Positions 1 through 6,176 of a stretch of 7,199 bases of DNA are shown in pieces (position 1 is the first letter of the stretch; every line of letters starts with the position of its first letter). The DNA lies in NCBI GenBank assembly GCA_038254585.1, contig JBBSGA010000324.1:1-7199 (forward strand), read 5' to 3'. The notes beneath the pieces were generated by a model. That model saw only the letters and a list, made by a program, of their open reading frames with translations. It was not told the DNA's origin and made no database searches. This DNA comes from JBBSGA01 sp038254585. GTDB taxonomy: Bacteria > Chloroflexota > Chloroflexia > Chloroflexales > Kallotenuaceae. The position numbers and the translations under genes are program-made.

Positions 1-551
1 CCTGCGATCAGCTCGCGCGCTTGATCACGGATCTGCTCGAGACGGCGCGCAATACGACGGGCGAATTAAGGCTTCAGATCGAGACGGTGGAGCTCAGCCG
101 GCTCGTACGGAGCACCGTGCAGCGCTGGCAAGGCATCAGCTCGCATCCTTTTGTGGCCCTGATCCCGGCCAGCGTTCCTCCGCTGGCGGCGGATCCCGGT
201 CGCGTCGAGCAGGTGTTGGACAACTTACTGAAAAACGTGGTGCGGCATACCCCTGAGCAGACCGACGCGGCGGTGCGCGTCGAGGTCATGGCCGACGAGC
301 TGGTCGTATCGGTGATCGACCATGGCCCGGGCGTTCCGTCCGAGCACCTCCCGCACCTCTTCGAGCGCTTCTACCAGGTGGGAGCGGCTCCGGATGGCGG
401 GCATCGCGGCAGTGGGCTCGGTCTCTTTATCTGTAAGCAGATCGTCGAGCAGCACGGCGGACGGATCTGGGCCGAATCGACACCTGGAACCGGTATCACC
501 GTGCGGTTCACGCTGCCGCGGCGCGCCGCGGCACCTTCAAGTGGCATGTGA
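1..551 (+). CDS. Sensor histidine kinase, C-terminal part (5' end outside window)
   Basis: The frame is open from base 3 to the TGA at 549-551, giving about 182 visible residues. It begins at the end of the dimerisation (HisKA) helices, with the pattern LARLITDLLETAR that normally ends helix 2, so the phospho-accepting histidine and all sensor domains lie upstream of the window. The HATPase_c domain is complete: N box DNLLKNVVRHTPE (from base 219), G1 box DHGPG (from 318), F box LFERFYQ (about 357-377), and G2 box GSGLGL (408-425), followed by a typical end GGRIWAESTPGTG. By family, the protein autophosphorylates on histidine and passes the phosphate to a response regulator. No regulator gene is seen downstream, so any partner would be upstream or elsewhere. 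The signal sensed cannot be inferred. Confidence 0.95.
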   Translation, partial: CDQLARLITDLLETARNTTGELRLQIETVELSRLVRSTVQRWQGISSHPFVALIPASVPPLAADPGRVEQVLDNLLKNVVRHTPEQTDAAVRVEVMADELVVSVIDHGPGVPSEHLPHLFERFYQVGAAPDGGHRGSGLGLFICKQIVEQHGGRIWAESTPGTGITVRFTLPRRAAAPSSGM

Positions 552-558
552 ACGGAGG

Positions 559-586
559 GTAGAGACGCTATTTACAACGTCTCTAC
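559..586. repeat. 28-bp palindrome, copy 1
   Basis: Arms GTAGAGACG (559-567) and CGTCTCTAC (578-586) are perfect inverse complements around a 10-base AT-rich centre. It starts 8 bases after the histidine kinase stop codon and could fold as a hairpin in the transcript. A third arm-like piece, AACGTCTCTAC, follows at 595-605, so the right half is duplicated. Further copies lie at 3119-3146 and 4353-4380. The centre of this copy is the least symmetrical of the three. Confidence 0.9.
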
Positions 587-594
587 CCCTATCT

Positions 595-605
595 AACGTC
601 TCTAC
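595..605. repeat. Extra half-arm of the 28-bp palindrome
   Basis: AACGTCTCTAC repeats the right arm of the neighbouring palindrome (ending at 586), after a 8-base spacer. It could pair alternatively with the left arm at 559-567. It sits just before the ribosome binding site of the methyltransferase gene, GGAGGG at 614-619. Confidence 0.7.
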
Positions 606-626
606 CAGACCGCGGAGGGCATAACA

Positions 627-1436
627 GTGGATCATGCATTAGAGGTGGCCGGCGACGCACTCTTGGAGAAGCCAAGCGTGGCGCGCATGTACGATTACTT
701 CCTGGGCGGCTACCATAACTTTGCCGTCGATCGTCTCGCCGCGCAGCAGGTGATCGGCATCTATCCGGACGTGATGCTGATGGCGCGGACCAATCGCGCC
801 TTCCTACGCCGCGCGGTCACCACCCTACTCGAGCAGGGGGTCGAGCAGTTCCTGGACTTGGGATCGGGTATCCCCACCGTGGGCAGCGTCCACGAAGTGG
901 CACAGCAGCTCGAGCGGGATGCCCGCGTGGTCTACGTGGATATCGATCCGGTCGCCGTGCAACACAGCGAGGCGATTCTGCAGGGCCAGCCCGACGTCGC
1001 GGTGGTACAGGCCGATATTCGCGAGCCGGAGTACATCCTCGGTCACGCCGCGGTCACACGCCTGATCGATTTCAGTAAGCCTGTCGGCGTGCTGCTCGTA
1101 GCGGTGATTCATTTTGTGGACGACGCGGCCGCCCGGCAGGTGGTGGACGCCTTCCGCGACGCGATCGCACCCGGCAGCTACCTGGTGCTCTCCCACGTCA
1201 CCTACGAGGGACCACCGCCTGAGGCGGTGGAGCAGGCGCAGCGGATCTACGCAAACTCGACCAATCCAATCATATTCCGGTCGCACGCGCACATCGAGAG
1301 CTTCCTCGGTGGGTTCGAGATCGTCGAGCCCGGAGTCGTCTACGTCCCGCAGTGGCGGCCGCAGGGCCCGAACATGCTCGGCCTCGCCCAACCGGAACGA
1401 ACCGCATTCTTCGCCGGCGTCGGACGCAAGCTGTAA
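627..1436 (+). CDS. SAM-dependent methyltransferase, PF04672 (DUF574) family
   Basis: This 269-residue protein starts with GTG, chosen because GGAGGG lies 7 bases upstream (614-619). It has the marks of the S-adenosyl methyltransferase family PF04672: the N-terminal signature ARMYDYFLGG (residues 19-28), an NRAFLRRAV helix (about 56-64), SAM-binding motif I as FLDLGSGIPT (75-84), the acidic second strand VVYVDIDPVAV (101-111), an ADIREP loop (129-134) and a late GSYLVLSH strand. The length is normal for the family. It is probably soluble and cytoplasmic. The family is abundant in actinobacteria and some Chloroflexota, and the substrate of most members is unknown, so none is proposed here. It is separated from the kinase by the palindrome at 559-586, so read-through from the kinase promoter may be reduced. 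There is no clear terminator after its TAA. Confidence 0.92.
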   Translation: MDHALEVAGDALLEKPSVARMYDYFLGGYHNFAVDRLAAQQVIGIYPDVMLMARTNRAFLRRAVTTLLEQGVEQFLDLGSGIPTVGSVHEVAQQLERDARVVYVDIDPVAVQHSEAILQGQPDVAVVQADIREPEYILGHAAVTRLIDFSKPVGVLLVAVIHFVDDAAARQVVDAFRDAIAPGSYLVLSHVTYEGPPPEAVEQAQRIYANSTNPIIFRSHAHIESFLGGFEIVEPGVVYVPQWRPQGPNMLGLAQPERTAFFAGVGRKL

Positions 1437-1552
1437 GCGGGCGAGCCGCCATCCCCTTGGGCCGCGCGCTCTCGGCGCCGCGTCTCGCCGCTGCCTCCCG
1501 TTCCCGCCGGGCGCTAGTGCTCTGCCAAGCGTCAGTTATAATGGAGCGGTAG

Positions 1553-1603
1553 GCCACCGGTTGAAATCGGCGTCTGGTACCACGCAAACGCGCTGAAGCG
1601 CTT
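1553..1603 (+). repeat. Double-hairpin (REP-like) repeat, copy 1
   Basis: Two short palindromes lie in tandem. The first is CCGGTT-GA-AATCGG (1557-1570), which pairs apart from one G-T step. The second is AACGCGCT-GA-AGCGCTT (1587-1603), with its right arm one base shorter than in the other copies. The first 23 bases match the copy at 5875-5924 except for one base. The element resembles REP-type bacterial repeats, which are often moved by REP-associated tyrosine transposases. No such transposase gene is in the window. Confidence 0.8.
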
Positions 1604-1733
1604 GCGATCTGCCACCCGGCGGCTCGGTGTATCAGCCTGTCCTCGGCGCGTTGATTCGGTGGGTCTCTTCCGTCCCGGTATATGGTCGGGCACGCGCCGG
1701 CGGCTGCCACGGCAGAGCGGTTTTTGCGATCGC

Positions 1734-1738
1734 GGGAG
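1734..1738 (+). promoter_or_regulatory. Ribosome binding site deciding the phosphotransferase start
   Basis: GGGAG is 7 bases before the ATG at 1746. This favours that ATG over upstream in-frame alternatives back to 1602. Confidence 0.7.
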
Positions 1739-1745
1739 CGCGAGC

Positions 1746-3122
1746 ATGGGCCCAGCAGCGTCAGAATGGCATTTCCGGTTCTACGCCCTCGTGCCGCATC
1801 CCTCCGAGCCACGCGTGCTCGTGGTCGACGGCTCTGACGGTTGGTCGCTCCCCTACACCGAGATAACCCGTGGTACGGCGGAGGCCGCGTTTGGCGAGAT
1901 TCGCGGTGCGTTCGAGCGCGAGCTTGGCCTGGATCTCACCGCCCTCCGCCGTGCTTTCGCCCAGTTCGACGAGGCGACCCGCCGGGCCGAGCAGGTGTTG
2001 GTGATGGAGCATCAGAGGCCGGAGGCTGGTCCGCCGTCCGGTAGCCGCTGGATCGACCTCGCAGCCTTGGCGCAGCTGCCGCTCGCACAACCCGAGCACC
2101 GGCTGCTGATCGAGGACGACCTCCGCGAAGCCGAGACCGGCGTGGTTCCGTCGGAACGGGCTCCGTGGGCGCGGTCCGGCTGGTACGCCGCGGCCGTAGC
2201 CTGGATCGGGACGGAGCTGTCGCGCCTCGGTTATACCTTGGCGGCCCCGATCGACCAGGTTAGGACCTGGTGCCTTTCATGTGTGCTCCGCGCGCCGACC
2301 GCGGCAGGCGACCTGTATTTCAAGGAGGCGGCTGCGCTGCCGCTCTTCGCCGACGAGCCGCGCGTCATGGCCGGCCTGGCCGAGCTCTTTCCCGAGCACG
2401 TTCCCGCGCCGTTGGCGCGCGACGTGGCCCGCCGCTGGATGCTGCTGCCGGACGCGGGCCGGTCGCTGCGCGAGGAGCAGACGGTCGCGGCGCGCGAAGA
2501 GATGCTGCGCCGGTTCGGCCGGCTGCAGCGCGCCGCCGCGGCCGGCGTGCACCACCTGCTGGCGATCGGCTGCCTGGACCGGCGTCCGGACCGGCTCGTG
2601 GCACAGCTCGACGACCTGCTGGACGACCCGGACGCGCTCGCGGGGCTGGCCGGCGGCGAGGTCGAGCAGCTCCGGGCGATCGCGCCGCGGCTAAAGGCGG
2701 CGTGCGCAGAGCTGATGCGCTGCGGCGTGCCGGCCACGCTGGTCCACGGCGATCTCAACCTCGGGAACGTCGCGCTCCGCGGCGGCCAGTATCTCTTTTT
2801 TGACTGGACCGACGCGTGTGTCAGCCATCCGTTCTTCGACCTCCTCACGATTGTCTGGGAGGAGGACGCGGCGGCACGAGCACGCCTGCTCGCGGCATAT
2901 CTTCAGATCTGGACCGCCTACGCGCCGCTGGAAGAGCTCCACGCCGCCTGGAAGCTGGCGGAGCCGCTCTGCTCCCTGCACCAGGCCATCAGCTACCGCT
3001 CGATCGTGGTGAATATCGAGCCGGCGGCGCGGCATGAGTTCGACGGCGTCGTCGCCGTGGAGCTGCGGCGCGTCCTCGCAGCATTCCCGGCATCGCCCGA
3101 TGTATCGAATGAACGGTCGTAG
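1746..3122 (+). CDS. APH-family phosphotransferase with degenerate Nudix-like N-terminus
   Basis: From ATG 1746 the protein has 458 residues. The C-terminal part (about 195-445) has the aminoglycoside phosphotransferase/choline kinase-like fold: the catalytic loop HGDLNLGN at residues 334-341 supplies the presumed catalytic Asp336 and the metal-binding Asn, and FFDWTDA places the second metal-binding Asp at 353. The N-terminal 125 residues resemble a Nudix fold, with a strand GWSLPYTEI followed by a helix ending in ERELGL, but the Nudix box is incomplete: only one glutamate of the REUxEE signature remains, so hydrolase activity is unlikely. By family, the C-terminal domain uses ATP to phosphorylate a hydroxyl on a small molecule. 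The substrate could be a sugar, an amino alcohol or an aminoglycoside, and resistance should not be assumed. The TAG stop is supplied by the palindrome at 3119-3146. It is convergent with the next gene. Confidence 0.88.
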   Translation: MGPAASEWHFRFYALVPHPSEPRVLVVDGSDGWSLPYTEITRGTAEAAFGEIRGAFERELGLDLTALRRAFAQFDEATRRAEQVLVMEHQRPEAGPPSGSRWIDLAALAQLPLAQPEHRLLIEDDLREAETGVVPSERAPWARSGWYAAAVAWIGTELSRLGYTLAAPIDQVRTWCLSCVLRAPTAAGDLYFKEAAALPLFADEPRVMAGLAELFPEHVPAPLARDVARRWMLLPDAGRSLREEQTVAAREEMLRRFGRLQRAAAAGVHHLLAIGCLDRRPDRLVAQLDDLLDDPDALAGLAGGEVEQLRAIAPRLKAACAELMRCGVPATLVHGDLNLGNVALRGGQYLFFDWTDACVSHPFFDLLTIVWEEDAAARARLLAAYLQIWTAYAPLEELHAAWKLAEPLCSLHQAISYRSIVVNIEPAARHEFDGVVAVELRRVLAAFPASPDVSNERS

Positions 3123-3146
3123 AGACGTTCTATATAACGTCTCTAC
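3119..3146. repeat. 28-bp palindrome, copy 2, between convergent genes
   Basis: Arms GTAGAGACGTT and AACGTCTCTAC are perfect over 11 bp, and symmetry continues into the centre with one mismatch (13 of 14 pairs). The TAG stop of the phosphotransferase gene (3120-3122) is part of the left arm, and the right arm ends 6 bases before the stop of the convergent DUF962 gene (3153-3155). The position suggests a two-way transcription end, but no clear T-run follows, so this is inference. Confidence 0.9.
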
Positions 3147-3152
3147 CGATGT

Positions 3153-3455
3153 CTAGACCCGCCCGCGCACCTTCGCGAGCCACCAGCGCAGGCCGACCAG
3201 CAGGAAATGCCAGTCGCGGAAAAACTCCGGCGGCTTCTTTTCGAAGTAGTGGCCTACGAACTGGAACGCCCAGCCGAGGCCGAAGAGCGCGGCTGCGACG
3301 GGCCGCAGGCTGCGCACGAAGAGCGCCACGACGCCGAGCGTCAGTGAGAGGGCGATCATCGGGATGCCGATCGTGTGGCTGGCACGATTAAGAGGGTGTT
3401 GGTGGCCCTGCTCGTATTGAGAGATCCATTCGTCGATCGGCTTGCCTGCAAGCAT
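3153..3455 (-). CDS. DUF962/Mpo1-like small membrane protein
   Basis: This protein of 100 residues reads from ATG at 3455. A GTG immediately before it (3458) is possible, but AAGGAGGT on the minus strand is 6 bases from the ATG and only 3 from the GTG. The family signature HQHPLNRASHTIGIP spans residues 18-32 and a second conserved patch, GHYFEKKPPEFF, spans 68-79. Two hydrophobic segments (about 29-47 and 52-71) suggest a membrane hairpin. The relative yeast Mpo1 is an iron-dependent dioxygenase in the alpha-oxidation of 2-hydroxy fatty acids. The histidines at 18, 20, 27, 69 and 83 are candidates for metal binding. Bacterial members are mostly uncharacterised, so activity is inferred only. 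The length matches short bacterial members. Confidence 0.88.
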   Translation of the reverse strand: MLAGKPIDEWISQYEQGHQHPLNRASHTIGIPMIALSLTLGVVALFVRSLRPVAAALFGLGWAFQFVGHYFEKKPPEFFRDWHFLLVGLRWWLAKVRGRV

Positions 3456-3543
3456 CACAGAACCTCCTTATGCTCAACGCGAGCACACGAACCTGCACTA
3501 CAGTACCACCTTGCCCCGCACTCTCGCCACCGGCTCCGGCCAT

Positions 3544-3690
3544 TCACGCGCCACCGTACTTGGCCACGAGGTGGTCGACGTAGCCGCTGTAGGCGTCGGC
3601 AAGCACAGGGCTGGCGAGCATCAGGATGTTCTCGGCGTTGAGCTCCGCGCTGTGCGAGCTGGACGAGCAAGATACGTGCGCGAAGCGTGG
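3544..3690 (-). pseudogene. Probable C-terminal fragment of a phospholipase-D-like protein
   Basis: Read on the minus strand down to TGA 3544-3546, about 48 residues look like real protein: SSSHSAELNAENILMLASP is followed by LADAYSGYVDHLVAKYGG. This resembles the region after the last HKD motif in phospholipase-D/nuclease-superfamily proteins (a Ser/Asn-rich turn, an AEN strand, then a LAxAYxxY helix). No HKD motif is present, and above 3690 the frame runs into the promoter region of the toxin-antitoxin locus with no further likeness. I read it as the tail of a gene whose 5' part was lost when the toxin-antitoxin segment arrived. The remaining frame could start at an ATG at 3714 (56 residues), but no ribosome site supports this. 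The family call is from memory and moderate at best. Confidence 0.42.
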
Positions 3691-3695
3691 TAGAA

Positions 3696-3724
3696 ACGTA
3701 TACAACTTGCGCATTGTATAACGT
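3696..3724. promoter_or_regulatory. Inverted repeat, candidate antitoxin operator
   Basis: ACGTATACAA (3696-3705) faces TTGTATAACGT (3714-3724), which matches as its inverse complement except for one extra base. It straddles the -35 box of the toxin-antitoxin promoter. HigA-type antitoxins commonly repress their own operon through such palindromes, so this is the likely binding site. That assignment is inference. Confidence 0.55.
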
Positions 3725-3736
3725 ATGGCTTATACT
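3708..3736 (+). promoter_or_regulatory. Sigma70-type promoter of the toxin-antitoxin locus
   Basis: A -35 box TTGCGC (3708-3713), a 17-base spacer and a -10 box TATACT (3731-3736) fit a housekeeping promoter. The expected start of transcription is about 3742-3744, at the GTG start of the toxin reading frame, so the message may be leaderless. Confidence 0.65.
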
Positions 3737-3742
3737 AAAGGC

Positions 3743-3977
3743 GTGACCTGGGAGGTAGAGCACACCGGCGAGTTCGAGCAGTGGTGGTTACACTATCGCT
3801 CGAAGAGCAAGCGTCAATAGACGCCGCCGTCGATGTCCTGGCGCAAGCAGGACCGGCGCTAGGACGTCCTTGGGTAGACACGATCAAAACCTCCCGCCAT
3901 TGCAGATGATTCCCATTGCTGGCCGGCTCTATGACGATCATCTGGAAGCGCTCAGGCGCGAAGGAGAAATAGCATGA
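3743..3977 (+). pseudogene. Broken HigB/Gp49-like (RelE-fold) toxin gene
   Basis: Three pieces in three frames together match the layout of HigB-type toxins (PF05973). Piece 1 (3743-3790) reads VTWEVEHTGEFEQWWL. Piece 2 (3793-3900) reads LSLEEQASIDAAVDVLAQ, then AGPALGRPWVDTIKTSRH, and ends at TGA 3907-3909. Piece 3 (about 3906-3977) reads IPIAGRLYDDHLEALRREG and ends in a TGA overlapping the antitoxin ATG as ATGA. Between pieces 1 and 2 one base is missing or two are added (3791-3792). Between pieces 2 and 3 the middle that carries the KELR and YR-LF-F-P strands is gone, by my estimate some 45 codons. An active mRNA-cleaving toxin cannot be made. The normal toxin-first order and overlap survive, so the decay looks recent. 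The deletion size comes from remembered family members. Confidence 0.82.
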
Positions 3978-4315
3978 GCGGACATAAGCCTTTCAAAAAT
4001 CTGAGCGACAAGCTCCGGTCTTCACCAGAGGGGCAGGCAGCTGTCGAGCGGGAACAGCGGATTGTGCACGATATGCTCGCCCTCTCTCAGCTGCGCGAGG
4101 CTCGTGGTGTCACACAGGTTGAGCTAGCCAACGCATGGGAAGTTTCCCAGGCTAACGTGTCGCGGGTCGAGCGTGAGCAGGATGTCTACCTCTCCACACT
4201 CCGGAGCTATGTAGCCGCACTTGGGGGCAAGCTCGAGATCATTGCCGTCTTTCCCGATCAGACAATCACACTCGACATCCCGGCCGCTGGGCAGCCGGAC
4301 CAGCAGATTGCCTAG
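3974..4315 (+). CDS. XRE-family antitoxin (HigA-like), intact
   Basis: This 113-residue protein starts with an ATG that has AAGGAG (3961-3966) 7 bases upstream. The helix-turn-helix lies at about residues 36-68, with LREARGVTQVELANAWEVSQ leading into ANVSRVEREQD, which is the Xre/Cro pattern. The following YLSTLRSYVAALGGKLEI (72-89) is typical of HigA antitoxins paired with Gp49/HigB toxins. It would bind DNA as a dimer and repress its own promoter, probably at 3696-3724, and in an intact system would bind and neutralise the toxin. Because the toxin is destroyed it is now an orphan regulator. It may persist through drift, or because it still protects against related toxins, or because it regulates other sites; the sequence does not decide. 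The gene looks full-length and undamaged. Confidence 0.92.
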   Translation: MSGHKPFKNLSDKLRSSPEGQAAVEREQRIVHDMLALSQLREARGVTQVELANAWEVSQANVSRVEREQDVYLSTLRSYVAALGGKLEIIAVFPDQTITLDIPAAGQPDQQIA

Positions 4316-4352
4316 CGGCTTGTCAATCGCCAGGTTACGGCTTCGGCGACCT

Positions 4353-4380
4353 GTAGAGACGTTATGTATAACGTCTCTAC
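4353..4380. repeat. 28-bp palindrome, copy 3, between convergent genes
   Basis: Arms GTAGAGACGTTA and TAACGTCTCTAC pair over 12 bp around a 4-base centre (13 of 14 symmetrical pairs overall). It lies in the 127-base gap between the antitoxin stop (4315) and the arsC stop (4443), which converge. Nothing else is recognisable in that gap. Confidence 0.9.
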
Positions 4381-4442
4381 AACCATTCATTGGATGCTTG
4401 ACGGTCTACTGGCGGCGCGGTGTGATGGCCTTGAACGGACGC

Positions 4443-4874
4443 CTATCCACTCCCGCCCAGAAGCTCCTGCTCGATCCTGGCCCGTAGCTCGTCACGCGCG
4501 CGGCGGAAGGCGGCCAGCCGTTCGGCCTCGGTTCCCTGAGCCGCCGGATCGTCGATCGACCAGTGGCGCCGCCGGTGGGCATTGGGAAAGATCGGGCACG
4601 TTTCGTTGGCGTTGTCGCAGACTGTGATGACCTCGTCGAATGGCTCATTTAGGAAGCGCTCCAGCGTCTTGGACTCCTGGCCGGAGATGTCGATCTGGAG
4701 CTCGCGCATAGCGGCGATCGCCTCGGGCCGGACACGGGTCGCAACTGTGCCCGCACTTCGGGCGTCGAAGGCTCCACCGCCCAAGGTGCGCAGCAGCCCT
4801 TCCGCCATTTGCGAGCGCGCACTGTTGTGCGTACACAGGAACAGGACGCGCCGGGGCGTCGACGACCGGGACAT
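4443..4874 (-). CDS. arsC: Arsenate reductase, low-molecular-weight phosphatase type
   Basis: This 143-residue protein starts with an ATG that has GGAGGA 6 bases upstream on the minus strand (4881-4886). It reduces arsenate to arsenite in the cytoplasm. The phosphatase-like P-loop CTHNSARS has Cys14 and Arg20 (CX5R), and the redox pair is Cys86 and Cys93 in VCDNANETCP, the three-cysteine relay of thioredoxin-coupled ArsC such as the Staphylococcus aureus plasmid enzyme. An acidic DDP motif at 108-110 is in place of the phosphatase general acid. Length and residues are complete, so it should be active, regenerated by thioredoxin. It follows arsM on the same strand with a 44-base gap, so the two are probably co-transcribed. 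The product arsenite is the substrate of ArsM and the expected ligand of ArsR. Confidence 0.96.
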   Translation of the reverse strand: MSRSSTPRRVLFLCTHNSARSQMAEGLLRTLGGGAFDARSAGTVATRVRPEAIAAMRELQIDISGQESKTLERFLNEPFDEVITVCDNANETCPIFPNAHRRRHWSIDDPAAQGTEAERLAAFRRARDELRARIEQELLGGSG

Positions 4875-4918
4875 GACAGATCCTCCGTAATGCGGACGAA
4901 GAGGTAGTGCAGCTCATG

Positions 4919-5809
<891 letters not shown>

Positions 5810-5841
5810 GACTTCCTCCGATGTGTGATAGGGCGTAGGTA

Positions 5842-5861
5842 GCCACCGATTTCAATCGGCG
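5842..5861. repeat. Half copy of the double-hairpin repeat
   Basis: It contains only the first palindrome, CCGATT-TC-AATCGG (5846-5859), with its two-base loop in the opposite sense to the next copy. The 14-base lead-in GGTAGCCACCGATT is repeated exactly at 5838-5851 and 5871-5884, so the two copies look like a partial tandem duplication. Confidence 0.75.
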
Positions 5862-5874
5862 TCCCGACGCGGTA

Positions 5875-5924
5875 GCCACCGATTGAAATCGGCGTCTAGT
5901 ACGCCAAACGCGCTGAAGCGCGTT
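5875..5924 (+). repeat. Double-hairpin (REP-like) repeat, copy 2
   Basis: CCGATT-GA-AATCGG (5879-5892) and AACGCGCT-GA-AGCGCGTT (5907-5924) are two perfect palindromes with two-base loops, joined by a 14-base linker. It matches the inverted copy at 6026-6075 at 46 of 50 positions. All differences fall in the linker, so the paired stems are the conserved part. Confidence 0.85.
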
Positions 5925-6025
5925 GCTCAGCATTACTCAGCCAATGCGTGAACCTTCCTCATGCGGCGCCGGCTGCTACGACACGCCCTGATGACGGCGC
6001 ACCACGCCACCGAGTGGAAGTTCTC

Positions 6026-6075
6026 AACGCGCTTCAGCGCGTTTCGCATAACAGACGCCGATTTCAATCGGTGGC
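6026..6075 (-). repeat. Double-hairpin (REP-like) repeat, copy 3, inverted
   Basis: This is the reverse complement of the copy at 5875-5924: AACGCGCT-TC-AGCGCGTT (6026-6043), then CCGATT-TC-AATCGG (6058-6071). The pair forms a 50-bp inverted repeat around 101 bases (5925-6025). Confidence 0.85.
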
Positions 6076-6130
6076 CACCGCGCCGGGACGCCTGATCCAT
6101 TTGTTAATCTTCATCATACCGTCCCTACCA

Positions 6131-6154
6131 CTATATCGACGTTTATCGATATAG
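6131..6154. promoter_or_regulatory. Second ArsR-type operator, upstream of arsM
   Basis: This is a perfect 9-bp inverted repeat, CTATATCGA (6131-6139) and TCGATATAG (6146-6154), around the centre CGTTTA. It agrees at 21 of 24 positions with the site over the arsR promoter, including the whole centre. It lies 22 bases past the arsR stop and 321 bases before the arsM start. ArsR dimers bind such AT-rich palindromes, so arsMC is probably controlled here as well. Confidence 0.78.
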
Positions 6155-6176
6155 TCGCCAAAAAAAGGCGGCGCCC

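Larger units (their letters stand above)
1437..1745. other. Intergenic region with one double-hairpin repeat
   Basis: There is no convincing gene in these 309 bases. They contain a copy of the double-hairpin repeat (1553-1603), a perfect but isolated TATAAT at 1537-1542 without a good -35 partner, and the ribosome binding site GGGAG (1734-1738) of the next gene. The frame of the next gene is open back to 1602, but that extension is Arg-rich, runs into the repeat and has no family resemblance. Confidence 0.7.
5810..6176. other. arsR-arsM intergenic region: repeats plus ArsR-type operator
   Basis: I see no gene in these 367 bases. From the arsM side they hold a half repeat (5842-5861), a full double-hairpin repeat (5875-5924), about 100 bases of undistinguished sequence, an inverted copy of the repeat (6026-6075), a possible minus-strand -10 box TATGAT (6118-6113), and the operator at 6131-6154. 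If transcription starts near that operator, arsM has a leader of roughly 300 bases rich in hairpins. Confidence 0.75.

Noticed and set aside
1537..1542. TATAAT as a firm promoter for the phosphotransferase gene
   Set aside because: No acceptable -35 box at 16-18 bases and no extended -10 motif, and it is about 200 bases from the start codon.
1602..1745. 48-residue N-terminal extension of the phosphotransferase
   Set aside because: It begins in a repeat element, is Arg-rich with no likeness to the family, and the ATG at 1746 has a ribosome site at a good distance.
5838..6077. Repeat cluster as a CRISPR array
   Set aside because: Copies differ in orientation and completeness, spacing is irregular, and the units are internally palindromic; no cas genes are seen.
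6156..6172. Short hairpin with a T7 run after arsR as an intrinsic terminator
   Set aside because: The stem is only 4 bp (CGCC/GGCG) and the T-run is in the loop rather than after the stem.
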